Shown here one piece after another: positions 1-7,629 of a stretch of DNA of 21,777 nt. The DNA is from a virus, in IMG/VR virus record IMGVR_UViG_3300041964_000010, positions 1 through 21,777 of that record. The stretch is one strand, 5' to 3'. The notes beneath the pieces are model-generated. The model did not search any database, had not been told where the DNA came from, and saw only the letters and a program-made list of their open reading frames with translations. How positions within the stretch are numbered: position 1 is the first letter of the stretch; every line of letters starts with the position of its first letter. A program made the translations under genes and the position numbers.

Positions 1-462
1 CGGGTTGTCGAAGCCTTGGCCGAGGCCGGCATCAGCGCCTGGGCGCCGCACGAGCGCCGCTGGCGGCACATCGGCCGGCGCAAGGTAGATGCTGGCTCCG
101 CCCTTTTCCCCGGCTACGTCTTCGTCCTGATGAAGCCTGAGGAGCCCCGCTTCGCTGACGTGCGGGCTATCGACGGGGTGAGGGGGTTCGTCTACGCCAG
201 CTTCAACCCGGCCACGATCGAACCCCGCTGGATCCAGCTTATCCAACGAGCCGAGCGGGTGGGCCTCTTCGACCGCACCAAGACACGGCACGAGAGGCGC
301 TTCGCTATTGGCGATGCGGTGCGGGTGAAGGACGGCGTCGACAAAGGGCTGCTTGGCCAGATCATTCGCGGCGGCACCAAGGAGCGCGTCCGGGTGCTGC
401 TCACGCTGTTCGGCCGCAGTATGATCGCAACCATCGAGACGAAGCGGCTGGAGGCAGCTTGA
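1..462 (+). CDS. NusG-family transcription antitermination protein, 5' partial
   Basis: This is the 3' part of a NusG/RfaH-like gene. The reading frame is open to the window edge (residues RVVEA precede the TTG at 16), so the TTG is probably internal and the true start lies upstream. The N-terminal NGN fold is recognisable from SAWAPHERR and the hallmark LFPGYVFV, followed by a VRGFV segment. The C-terminal KOW domain is seen in GDAVRVKDGVDKGLLGQI. NusG proteins bind the RNA polymerase clamp and change pausing and termination. Specialised paralogues (RfaH, LoaP and phage-borne versions) work on particular operons. Its position just before the packaging and structural operon suggests a late-gene processivity factor, which is inference. 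The stop overlaps the start of the next gene. Confidence 0.85.
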   Translation, partial: RVVEALAEAGISAWAPHERRWRHIGRRKVDAGSALFPGYVFVLMKPEEPRFADVRAIDGVRGFVYASFNPATIEPRWIQLIQRAERVGLFDRTKTRHERRFAIGDAVRVKDGVDKGLLGQIIRGGTKERVRVLLTLFGRSMIATIETKRLEAA

Positions 463-692
463 TACAGGCGGCGGCCACTCAAGGGCGGTGCATGACCTGC
501 CGGTACTGGACCGATCCCTTTGGCCCTGATGACGACCGATGGGGCGAATGCGCTCGAACCCTTAGCTCATACGGAGCGGCGCAAGACAGTACGTCGCTCG
601 CAGTGGCACAGGATGGAGAGGGCTACGCGGCGGGACTGGCGACCCGCCCCGACTTCGGCTGTCTGATGTGGGCGCAACGCGCCGGAACATAG
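459..692 (+). CDS. small four-cysteine (probable metal-binding) protein
   Basis: A 77-residue protein. It has a CxxC pair near the N-terminus (CMTCRYW, residues 11-14), a third cysteine in WGEC (about 31) and a fourth in RPDFGC (about 68). This spacing is seen in small phage and bacterial proteins thought to bind zinc or iron, and the function is unknown. The TTG at 459 is preferred over the ATG at 492 because the ATG would remove the first cysteine. GGAGG at 449-453 is also well spaced for the TTG. The TTG overlaps the TGA of the NusG-like gene, so the two are probably translationally coupled. Confidence 0.7.
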   Translation: MIQAAATQGRCMTCRYWTDPFGPDDDRWGECARTLSSYGAAQDSTSLAVAQDGEGYAAGLATRPDFGCLMWAQRAGT

Positions 693-734
693 ATGTTGCG
701 CCGTGGCCTCTCTTCAGGCACTATCCGTGGTAAT

Positions 735-814
735 GGCCGCTTCGGCGGCTGGGATGACCGGCTGAGTGGCTTACGCAGCCACAGGGCGAGAGCCCCCACC
801 GCCCCCGCAGGGGC
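735..814 (+). other. cluster of three short hairpins in the 693-943 gap
   Basis: The ~250 nt between the four-cysteine gene and the HNH gene has no convincing ORF. It contains three closely spaced perfect stems. 736-749 is GCCGC/GCGGC closing a TTCG tetraloop. 766-782 is GTGGCT/AGCCAC around TACGC. 801-814 is GCCCC/GGGGC around CGCA. None is followed by a T-run, so they do not look like ordinary intrinsic terminators. They could be a structured leader, for example an antitermination or pausing element for the NusG-like protein, but short stems arise easily in GC-rich DNA. Confidence 0.4.
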
Positions 815-943
815 AGGCCGATCCCCGGTTTCGCGCACATCGGCGCGAGGCCAACTGCGTTAGCAATTCCCGAGATCGCGCCCCGCCGACACCCATCGGA
901 CGGGCTCAGACCCCTAAACCCTAGCGGTGAGGGCGCGTACCCC

Positions 944-1246
944 ATGACCGACGAGCGCATCAGAGGCCGAGCCCTCCAACGCCTGCGCCAACAGGCCCTG
1001 ACCGACGAGCCTTTGTGCCGGCACTGCCTGCTGAACGGCAGGGTCAGAGCGGCCGAAGAGATCGACCACATCGTCCCGCTCTACAAAGGCGGGAGCAACG
1101 AGCGGTCCAACCTTCAGCCCCTGTGCTCCGACTGCCACAAGGTAAAGACTGCACATGACGAAGGCCGGCTCTTCTATACGGGCGCAGCGGATGCGACCGG
1201 CTGGCCAACCGATGAGCGGCACCCCGCGAACCGCACGAGACACTGA
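944..1246 (+). CDS. HNH endonuclease, packaging-associated type
   Basis: A 100-residue HNH nuclease. It has a zinc-knuckle CxxC (C25, C28) and a second pair C61/C64. The HNH core is EIDHIVPL (H42), N56 in SNLQPL and H65 in CSDCHK. Small HNH proteins next to terminase genes are a known feature of HK97-like phages, where they cooperate with the large terminase in cleaving DNA at cos sites. This one lies ~270 bases upstream of the small terminase, which fits that role. GTGAGGG lies about 10 nt before the ATG. The C-terminal ~25 residues after the nuclease core are not conserved in any family I recognise. Confidence 0.9.
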   Translation: MTDERIRGRALQRLRQQALTDEPLCRHCLLNGRVRAAEEIDHIVPLYKGGSNERSNLQPLCSDCHKVKTAHDEGRLFYTGAADATGWPTDERHPANRTRH

Positions 1247-1255
1247 GGTTCACAC

Positions 1256-1414
1256 ATGGCGAGCATCACACTGGATAGCCGAGAGGTCACCCAGCAGATC
1301 GTGCTGAAGTTCCGCTTCTCCCGCGGGCACAGACTGCGCCTATGGCTCGCAGCCAAGGTGGCAGTCCTCGTTGGTTGGCTCGCAGGTACGGATGTCGAGG
1401 TGAGCTTCGACTGA
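1256..1414 (+). CDS. small hypothetical phage protein with hydrophobic helix
   Basis: A 52-residue ORF with GAGG at 1244-1247 before its ATG, 9 nt after the HNH gene. The basic segment FRFSRGHRLRLW is followed by a hydrophobic stretch (LAAKVAVLVGWLAG) and an acidic end (TDVEVSFD). Short proteins with this 'basic, amphipathic or membrane helix, VEV ending' layout are common between HNH and terminase genes in phages of Proteobacteria, but I know of no assigned function. It may be membrane-associated (inference). Confidence 0.6.
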   Translation: MASITLDSREVTQQIVLKFRFSRGHRLRLWLAAKVAVLVGWLAGTDVEVSFD

Positions 1415-1515
1415 GGGGGGCGGTCCGAAAGTCCGGAGCCCACCCGAGCGGAAACCGGCGGGGCCTTCAAAACGAAATCCCGCGATTTTGACGATGTCGC
1501 GCGCGTGAGGTGCCC

Positions 1516-1990
1516 ATGCCCCGAGGCCGCAAGCCCAAGCCGACCGCCTTGAGGGTGATCGAGGGCAACCCCGGAAAGCGGACCGGTGAACGCGGATGAG
1601 CCCAGTCCAGGGCCTGTCGGCGCCCCGCCTGCCGGCCTGGACGGTGTCGCGCTGGAGAAGTGGCACGAGATGTCCCGGCTCTGGCGCCTGGTGGCCACCG
1701 CGGCGGACCGTGATCAGCTCGCTGAGTACTGCCGGCTCGAGGCGCGGCGGGTGACCGTCGAGCAGGAGATGGCCAGGGCCGAAGAGCTGAAGCCCGGCAG
1801 CAGCATGATCAGCGAAACGGCTGGAGGCCAGCCTGTGAGGTCTGCGTGGATGGTGGTCTTGGACAAGACCCGCGAGGACATGCGGAAGATCGCCGTGGAG
1901 TTCGGCGGAACGCCCGCAAGCCGGACGCGGGTCAAGGCGACGGGCGAAGAGAAGACAAGCAAGTTCCAGGGTCTGATCGGCGCGGCCTGA
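1516..1990 (+). CDS. terS: terminase small subunit, P27 family (frameshift in the read)
   Basis: The small terminase recognises phage DNA and recruits the large subunit. The ATG at 1516 has GAGG at 1507-1510. The first residues (GRKPKPTALRVIEGNPGKR) are the typical start of P27-family small terminases. That frame hits a TGA at once, while the conserved continuation (VNADEPSP, then LEKWHEMSRLWRL) runs in the +1 frame to 1990. Removing one base near 1579-1583 joins the two into a ~158-residue protein of normal family length. The rest includes DQLAEYCRLEAR, matching the helical core of the family. The stop lies against the large terminase start. An indel error or a real mutation is equally possible at this single site. 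Confidence 0.85.
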
Positions 1991-3534
1991 GTGAACGAGC
2001 GGCGAAGGTCGTCGCCTTCATCCAGTGCCTGACGGTTACCGCCGGCCCCGATGCTGGAAGGCCCATCCGGCTGAGGCCTTGGCAGGTCGCCTTTATCGAG
2101 GCGGTGTACGGGCCGGAGAGGTCGGGACTTCGCACAGTTCGTCGCGCGGTGCTCAGCATCGCTCGCAAGAACGGCAAGACGGAGCTAGCCGCCGCGCTGG
2201 CGCTGACGCATCTGGTCGGTCCTGAGGCCGAGCTGAACGGTGAGGTCTACTCCGGCCGCCTAACGATCGCGCCCAGGCTGCTCAAGTCTTCAAGGCCGCA
2301 GGCCCGGATGGTCCAGGCGGACGCCGAGTTGTCGGCGATGCTGAACGTGATCGAGTCCACCAAGCGCATCGTCTGCGCGTCTAACGGCAGCTTCTACGCG
2401 GCGCTGTCGGCCGAGGTCGGGACCAAGCACGGGCTGAACCCGAGCTTCGCGATTTTCGATGAGCTGGCGCAGGCGAAGAACCGGGATCTCTACGACGTGC
2501 TCGACACGTCGATGGGCGCCCGAGCGCAGCCGCTGTTTCTGACCATCAGCACGCAGTCGAACGACCCGAACCACATCCTCTCCAAGCTGATCGATGACGG
2601 CCTGTCGGGCGAGGACCCGAGTACGGTCTGCCACCTGTACGCGGCGGAGGAAGACACCGACCTGCTGGACGAGGCGGGCTGGAAAGCGGCCAATCCGGCG
2701 CTCGGCGACTTCCGGTCCTATGAAGACCTCGCCGTTCTGGCTCGCAAGGCAAAGCGGATGCCGGCGGAGGAGCCGAAGTTTCGGAACCTCTACCTCAATC
2801 AGCGGGTGGCGCCGAACGCGACTCTCATCGCGCGGACCGACTGGGAAAGCTGCCGCGGCGACGCGCAGTGGGAGGACGGCGAGGCCGTCTACCTGGCGCT
2901 GGATCTGTCCGCGAAGACTGACCTAACCTCGCTGGTGGGTGTGTCGGCCGAGGGCGGCTCACGGGTTCAGGCCTGGTTCTGGAAGCCAAAAGACCTGATC
3001 GAGGAGCACGAGCGCCGCGACCGGGTGCCTTACCGCCGGTGGGCGAACGAGGGCCTGATCGAGGCGGTGAATGGCCGAAGTATCCACCCGAAGGCTGTAG
3101 CGCAGCTAATCGCCGAGCTGAGCCAGCGCTTCAACGTGCTGGGCCTGGCCTATGACCGCTGGGGCATCGACAGCCTGCTTCGCGAGTTCGATGGCGTCCA
3201 GCTTGAGGCGCACAAGGACGGAGAGGGTGGCGACGGTCTGCGGCTGATCCCGTGGGGGCAGGGCTTCAAGGACATGAGCCCCGCGATCGACGCGCTTGAG
3301 ACGGCCGTTCTGCATGACGAGCTGAAGCACCCGAGCAACCCGGTGCTGACGTGGAACATGGCCAACGCCGTGGCCACGATGGACCCGGCCGGCGGGCGCA
3401 AGCTCGACAAGGCCAAGGCCCGGTTTCGCATCGACGGCGCGGTCGCTCTGAGTATGGCCCTGGGGTTGAAGGCGCGAGAGCGCGCAGGGGAGGGAGCGTT
3501 CGATGCCGACTCCTGGATTGCGAGCTACACTTGA
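1987..3534 (+). CDS. terL: terminase large subunit
   Basis: The ATP-driven packaging motor and nuclease. The N-terminal ATPase shows an adenine-binding-like region (RLRPWQVAFI), a Walker A-like ARKNGKT (residues 59-65) and a Walker B-like FAIFDELAQ. The C-terminal RNase H-like nuclease shows acidic residues in YLALDLS (D306), AYDRWGID (D390) and FRIDGA (D483). The length of ~515 residues is normal for the family. The start is unclear. Conserved similarity begins at SERAAKVV, which points to CTG at 1987 overlapping the small-subunit stop. Alternatively the GTG at 1991 is the start and one G is missing near 2000 (giving NERAKVVAF). The far-upstream ATG at 1846 only reads through terS in another frame. 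Confidence 0.93.
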   Translation: MSERAAKVVAFIQCLTVTAGPDAGRPIRLRPWQVAFIEAVYGPERSGLRTVRRAVLSIARKNGKTELAAALALTHLVGPEAELNGEVYSGRLTIAPRLLKSSRPQARMVQADAELSAMLNVIESTKRIVCASNGSFYAALSAEVGTKHGLNPSFAIFDELAQAKNRDLYDVLDTSMGARAQPLFLTISTQSNDPNHILSKLIDDGLSGEDPSTVCHLYAAEEDTDLLDEAGWKAANPALGDFRSYEDLAVLARKAKRMPAEEPKFRNLYLNQRVAPNATLIARTDWESCRGDAQWEDGEAVYLALDLSAKTDLTSLVGVSAEGGSRVQAWFWKPKDLIEEHERRDRVPYRRWANEGLIEAVNGRSIHPKAVAQLIAELSQRFNVLGLAYDRWGIDSLLREFDGVQLEAHKDGEGGDGLRLIPWGQGFKDMSPAIDALETAVLHDELKHPSNPVLTWNMANAVATMDPAGGRKLDKAKARFRIDGAVALSMALGLKARERAGEGAFDADSWIASYT

Positions 3535-4798
3535 GCTGGCTTAAGCGCCTGTTTCTCCCTCGACGGCACTAAGGACATCGAGCCTTGGCGCGGGGGGCAG
3601 GCCTCAACTGAGAACGTGGACAACTTCGTCACCAATCAGGTGACCGTGGCGGATTACCGCGACGTCCGAGCAGCGTCAGGGTGGGGGCGCTGTCGGGCCT
3701 GTCCGCCACTGGGCCTGCGTCCAGCTGATCGCGGGCACGATCGCGTCGCTTCCCGTGATGGTCTACCGCACGGACGACAAGGGCGTGCGAACGGTCGCGA
3801 GAGATCACCCGCTCTATTTTGTGCTGCACGACAGCCCCAACTTCGATCTTCACCGCCATGGACTTCTGGGAGGTCATGGCCGCGAGCCTTGAGCTTCAGG
3901 GCAACGCCTACGCGCTAATGGAGCGGCGCGACTCTGGGGCGCTGATGGCGCTGCATCCGATCCGCCCGGACTTGGTGAAGGCCAAGCGGCGAGGCGACGG
4001 CGGAATTGAGTACGAGTGGACGGACGGTGGGCGACGTGTGGTCAAGGCCGGCGAGCAGGTTCTGCATATCCGTGGCCCCTTCGGGGACGCGCTGTCGGGG
4101 GCCTCAACGCTCTCGGCGTGCCGGGGTGTGTTTGAGGACGCGTTGGCGGCTGAGAGTGCAGCGGGGTCGATGTTCGCCAACGGGGTCAACCCAAGCGGCG
4201 TGTTGTCCACCAAGCCTGAGGTGCGGCTCACCAAGGAGCAGCGCGACGAGCTCGAGCGCCACCTGGCGGAGAAGTATCAGGGCTCGATCCGGCAGGGCCG
4301 TCCGATGCTCTTGGACAACGGCCTGACTTGGACGCAGCTTTCCATCAACCCGCACGACGCTGAGATGCTTGAGAGCCGCAAGTTCAGCGGCGAGCAGATC
4401 TGTCGGCTCTTCGGTGTCCCGCCGGCCATGGTCGGGTTCGGCGACAAGGCCTCCAACTGGGGCACCGGCAAGGAGTCGACGTCCTTGGCTTCCAGAAGTT
4501 CACGCTCCGAAAGCGCTTGAAGCGCATCGAGCAGGCGGTGCTCAAGCAGCTCGTGCCGCTGGCTGAGCGTCGCGCCCAAGGCCTGAGCGTCGAATTCAAC
4601 GTCGAAGGCCTGCTGCGGGGCGACAGCGCTGCTCGGGCGGCCTTCTACCAGTCCGGCCTGCAGAACGGCTGGACCACCATCAACGAGGTCCGCGCGCACG
4701 AGAACCTGCCCCCGGTCCCGGGCGGCGATGTTCCGCGGATGCAGATGCAGAACGTCCCAATCAATGCGCCGCCGGCCGGCCAGGAGGAAGCGGCATGA
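3531..4798 (+). CDS. portal protein, HK97 family (several frameshifts in the read)
   Basis: The dodecameric ring through which DNA enters and leaves the capsid. The start is the TTG at 3531, overlapping the terL stop (SWLKRLFL). The protein is then spread over three frames: DNFVTNQVTVADYRDV; WACVQLIAGTIASLPVMVYR; MDFWEVMAASLELQGNAY through FGVPPAMVGFGDKASNWG; and VLGFQKFTLRKRLKRIE to the end. Single-base corrections near 3557, 3681, 3709, 3849 and 4475 rebuild one ~422-residue portal with the family's usual order. No in-frame stop remains after correction, which favours sequencing indels over decay. It ends in ATGA with the protease gene. Confidence 0.88.
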
Positions 4799-5421
4799 AC
4801 ACTCTCGACTTCCAGCTTGATGTCAAAGCCGTTGACGATGACGGGCTGATTGAAGGCGTCGCGGCTGGCTATGGTGACGTAGATCACGGCGACGACCTCA
4901 TCATCCCGGGTGCCGCTGCGAAATCTCTCGCCGGACGTGCGCGCGTCCCCATGCTGCTGTTCCACGATCAGAAGCGTCCGGTGGGCGTCTGGAGCAGCCT
5001 CACGGAGACGGGCGACGGGCTGCTCGCAAAAGGCCGGTTCGCGATGTCCACCAGCGCCGGGAAGGAGGCTCACGCCCTCACCCGCGATGGGGCGCTGTCC
5101 GGCCTGTCGATCGGCTATCGCACGCTCAAGCACCGGATGCAGGGCAAGGTGCGTGAGCTTCAAGAGATTGCCGTGCACGAGATTTCTCTGGTGGCGATCC
5201 CAATGCACCAGCGGGCGCAGATCACCGCCGTAAAAAGCATTCTGGAGGCCGGTGAACTGCCGACCATCCGTGAGTTTGAGGAGTTCCTGCGGGATGCAGG
5301 TGGCTTCTCGAAGAGCCTAGCCGCAGCGATTGCTGGCAAGGCGACGCCGCATCTTCGGGGGGAGCCCGAGGCGAAGGCGAACGATGCAGTCGAGTTCCTG
5401 CGTGCTCTGCAGGCCGGCTGA
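4795..5421 (+). CDS. HK97-family prohead protease
   Basis: A 208-residue intact serine protease that trims the capsid precursor and probably itself during head maturation. The ATG overlaps the portal TGA. Family marks are GVAAGYGDVDHGDDLI near residues 21-36, the catalytic histidine in MLLFHDQ (H57) and the serine region GALSGLSIGYR (S102/S105). The EISLVAIPM strand follows. The C-terminal ~50 residues (helical, with REFEEFLRDAGGFSKS) are the usual linker or scaffold-like tail. Its place between portal and capsid genes is the standard HK97 order. Confidence 0.95.
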   Translation: MNTLDFQLDVKAVDDDGLIEGVAAGYGDVDHGDDLIIPGAAAKSLAGRARVPMLLFHDQKRPVGVWSSLTETGDGLLAKGRFAMSTSAGKEAHALTRDGALSGLSIGYRTLKHRMQGKVRELQEIAVHEISLVAIPMHQRAQITAVKSILEAGELPTIREFEEFLRDAGGFSKSLAAAIAGKATPHLRGEPEAKANDAVEFLRALQAG

Positions 5422-5455
5422 CCCTTCACCCTCCCTTCTTCCAAGGACGACGAAC

Positions 5456-6654
5456 ATGACGACCGACACCAAGTCGGCCGCCGAGCTGGCGGCTGAGATC
5501 AAGAGCGACTTCGAAACCAAACACGACAGGGTCAAGGAGATCGCCGAGAAGGCCCTCGCCGAGGCCCAAGCCGGCACGCCCCTCGCCACCACGGCGAAGG
5601 AGCTGGCCGATCAAGCCATCACCGGCATGGACGAGGCCAAGTCCCGTCTCGATGAGATGGAGCAGAAGATGGCCCGCCGCGGCGTCGACGGCGACGCCCC
5701 CCGTTCCGCGGGCGAGCGCTTCACCGAAGACGAGCAGTTCAAGGCCTTCGCTGGCCAGACCCGTCCCCGCGGTCGCGTGGTGGTCGAGGTCAAGGACATC
5801 ACGTCCCTGACCACGGACGCCGCGGGCTCCGCGGGCGCGCTGATCCCGACCGATCGGCGCGGGATGCAGGTGGAGCTGCCGCAACGTCGTCTGACGGTGC
5901 GCTCGCTCCTGCTGCCCGGGCAGACCGCCTCCAGTTCGATTGAGTACGAGCAGGAGAAGCTGTTCACCAACAACGCCGCGCCGGTGGCGGAAGGGACCCT
6001 CAAGCCGCAGTCCGATCTGCAGTTCGAGGACAAGACCGCCTCCGTGCGGACCATCGCCCACTGGATGCGACCTCGGTCCAGATCCTGGCCGATGCTCCGG
6101 GTCTGCGCTCGATCATCGACCAACGCCTGCGCTACGGCCTGGCGCTGGCCGAAGAAGGCCCAACTGCTCAACGGCAGCGGCTCGGGACAGAACCTGCTGG
6201 GCTGGTGACGGCGGCCACCGCCTACGCTGCGCCCGGTGGCCTCACCGCCACGACGCAGGTGGACATCCTCCGCCTGATGATCCTGCAGGCGGCGCTGGCC
6301 GAGTATCCGCCCAACGGCATCGTGATGAACCCGATCGACTGGGCCTCCATCGAGATGGCGAAGGACACCACGGGCCGGTACATCATCGGCAATCCGCAGG
6401 GGACGATCGCTCCCACCCTGTGGAGCCTGCCGGTGGTGCCGACGCAGGCCATGGGCGTCGACAAGGCCCTCGTGGGCGCCTTCAACCTGGCGGCGCAGAT
6501 CTTCGACCGTCAGGACGCCACGGTGGACGTGTCCACCGAGGACCAGGACAACTTCGTGCGGAACAAGGTCACGATCCGCGCCGAAGAGCGGCTGGCGCTG
6601 GCCATCTACCGTCCTCAGGCCATCGTCTACGGCGACCTCGGCCGCGTGGCCTGA
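5456..6654 (+). CDS. HK97-fold major capsid protein (three frameshifts in the read)
   Basis: The main shell protein. The ATG at 5456 has AAGGA at 5443-5447. Residues 1-85 are a charged, helical scaffolding-like delta domain expected to be removed by the adjacent protease. The shell domain begins around SLTTDAAGSAGALIPTD and includes RRLTVRSLLLPG and ALAEYPPNGIVMNPIDW, with ...ERLALAIYRPQAIVYGDL at the end. The reading frame changes near 6066 (one G missing), 6155 (one extra A) and 6200 (one C missing). Correcting these gives a continuous ~400-residue protein containing VQILADAPGLRSIIDQRL and EEAQLLNGSGSGQNLLGLVT. The earlier in-frame start at 5330 overlaps the protease gene and lacks a ribosome site. 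Confidence 0.9.
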
Positions 6655-6666
6655 CCTGACGACCTA

Positions 6667-6704
6667 ACCGGCGGCGTCTTAAGGGGCGTCGCCGGTCCTT
6701 TTCT
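6667..6704 (+). terminator. intrinsic terminator after the capsid gene
   Basis: A 10-bp GC-rich stem (ACCGGCGGCG at 6667-6676 with CGTCGCCGGT at 6687-6696, one G-U pair), extended inward by further pairs. It is followed by CCTTTTCT. It lies 12 nt after the capsid stop and before the next ribosome site. Partial terminators after major capsid genes are common and lower expression of downstream genes relative to capsid. The same structure would be a target for an antiterminator. Confidence 0.8.
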
Positions 6705-6721
6705 GACAGCAAAGGACACGA

Positions 6722-6922
6722 ATGATCAAGGCAATCCTTGTGAAGCCGCTCGACGGCCAGCCCGCAGGCTCTGAGCGCGAGTTCTCGCAGGCAGACTTCG
6801 ACCATCTGACGCGCCTTGGCGCGGTGCGCGAAGCCGGGGCGAAGAGCGCGCCAGAAGTCCTGAACAAGGCTGCACCGGTCCCCGACAACAAAGCGACTAC
6901 CAGACGCGCGAAGGCCGGTTAA
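6722..6922 (+). CDS. small head-module protein, function unknown
   Basis: A 66-residue protein with AAGGA about 6 nt before its ATG. The N-terminal half (IKAILVKPLDG, then FSQADFDHLTRLGAV) resembles the short 'entry into a beta-hairpin plus helix' proteins found next to capsid genes in many siphophages. The C-terminal half is low-complexity and basic (KATTRRAKAG). It is the first gene after the capsid terminator and sits immediately before the head-tail connector. The role is not known; a capsid accessory or a connector helper are possible guesses. Confidence 0.7.
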   Translation: MIKAILVKPLDGQPAGSEREFSQADFDHLTRLGAVREAGAKSAPEVLNKAAPVPDNKATTRRAKAG

Positions 6923-6924
6923 GC

Positions 6925-7465
6925 ATGTCGGTCCGCGTCACCATCCCCGGCTCGCCCGCCGTCACCTGGGCTGAAGCTGACGCGCACCTCGTGCTGGATG
7001 GTGACACTTCTCAGCAGCCTTATGTCGAGGGTCTGATCGCGGCGGCGCAAAGCCACATCGAGAAGACCCTCGACCTTTCCATCACCACGACCACGCTGGA
7101 GGCGACGTCGGCGGGCGAGACGAGGTGGATTGGCTCTTACGGGCTACCGCGCGGGCCGGTGCGCTCGATCATAGAGGTCCGCGCAGGTTCTCCTTCAGCT
7201 ATCGTTTCGCCTGACCTCTACGCGCTCTCGGTGAGCACAGACTCCGCCTTGAAGCAGGCACGGTGCTGACCGGCGAACTGGTCGTGACATACACGGCCGG
7301 CGACGCTCCCGCAGATGTGCCCGCGCCTATCAAGCACGCGATCCTGCTGCTGGTCGGCCATTGGTTCGCCAATCGAGAGGCGGTCGTGGTCGGCGGGGAG
7401 ACCGCTCGCCAATACCGTTCGCCGCTGAGGCGCTGCTGGCGCCCTACCAAACGTGGAGAGTCTGA
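6925..7465 (+). CDS. head-tail connector protein, gp6-like (two frameshifts in the read)
   Basis: The adaptor that binds under the portal. The first frame gives TWAEADAHLVLDGD, then AAQSHIEKTLDLSI, typical of gp6/YqbG-like connectors. It continues through GPVRSIIEVRAG. The middle part (VLTGELVVTYTAGDAPADVPAPIKHAILLLVGHWF) is in a second frame and the end (PFAAEALLAPYQTWRV) in a third. One missing C near 7244 and one missing T near 7407 restore a single ~180-residue protein. The true stop is TGA at 7463-7465, which overlaps the next ATG. Confidence 0.85.
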
Positions 7466-7629
7466 TGAAGACAGTGACGTTCGCCCACGACTTCGACCTG
7501 GTGCTCGAGCGCGATGAGGGCGGTCGGCCGACTAAGGTCGCCGCCTACTACGCGGGTCAGACCTACGAGAAGGTCCCCGCTGAGGTGGCCAAGGCCGCCG
7601 AGGAAGCGAAGGCTGTGAAGCCCGACTGA
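7465..7629 (+). CDS. small connector-region protein, function unknown
   Basis: A 54-residue protein (starts MKTVTFAHDFD) coupled by TGATG overlaps to both neighbours. It has a short beta-rich N-terminus, a YYAGQTY segment and an alanine/lysine-rich helix (VAKAAEEAKA). Small proteins of this kind lie between the connector and closure genes of other siphophages, with no assigned role that I know of. The tight spacing supports it as real despite its length. Confidence 0.65.
   Translation: MKTVTFAHDFDLVLERDEGGRPTKVAAYYAGQTYEKVPAEVAKAAEEAKAVKPD

Noticed and set aside
693-943. Small protein or tRNA in the gap before the HNH gene
   Set aside because: No ORF with a ribosome site and no cloverleaf with a TTC loop or acceptor stem could be found; only short hairpins are visible.
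1846-1986. Long N-terminal extension of the large terminase from the ATG at 1846
   Set aside because: This stretch reads the small terminase in another frame and gives an arginine-rich sequence unlike any terminase; the conserved part begins near 1987.
4869-5233. Alternative + strand ORF inside the protease gene
   Set aside because: Arginine/cysteine/serine-rich shadow frame of an intact and well-recognised protease.
5330-5455. Upstream start for the capsid protein
   Set aside because: It overlaps the protease gene in another frame. The ATG at 5456 has a good ribosome site and a typical capsid N-terminus.
5940-6659. 239-residue + strand ORF overlapping the capsid gene
   Set aside because: Out-of-frame reading of the capsid region, rich in arginine, proline and histidine, with no family match.
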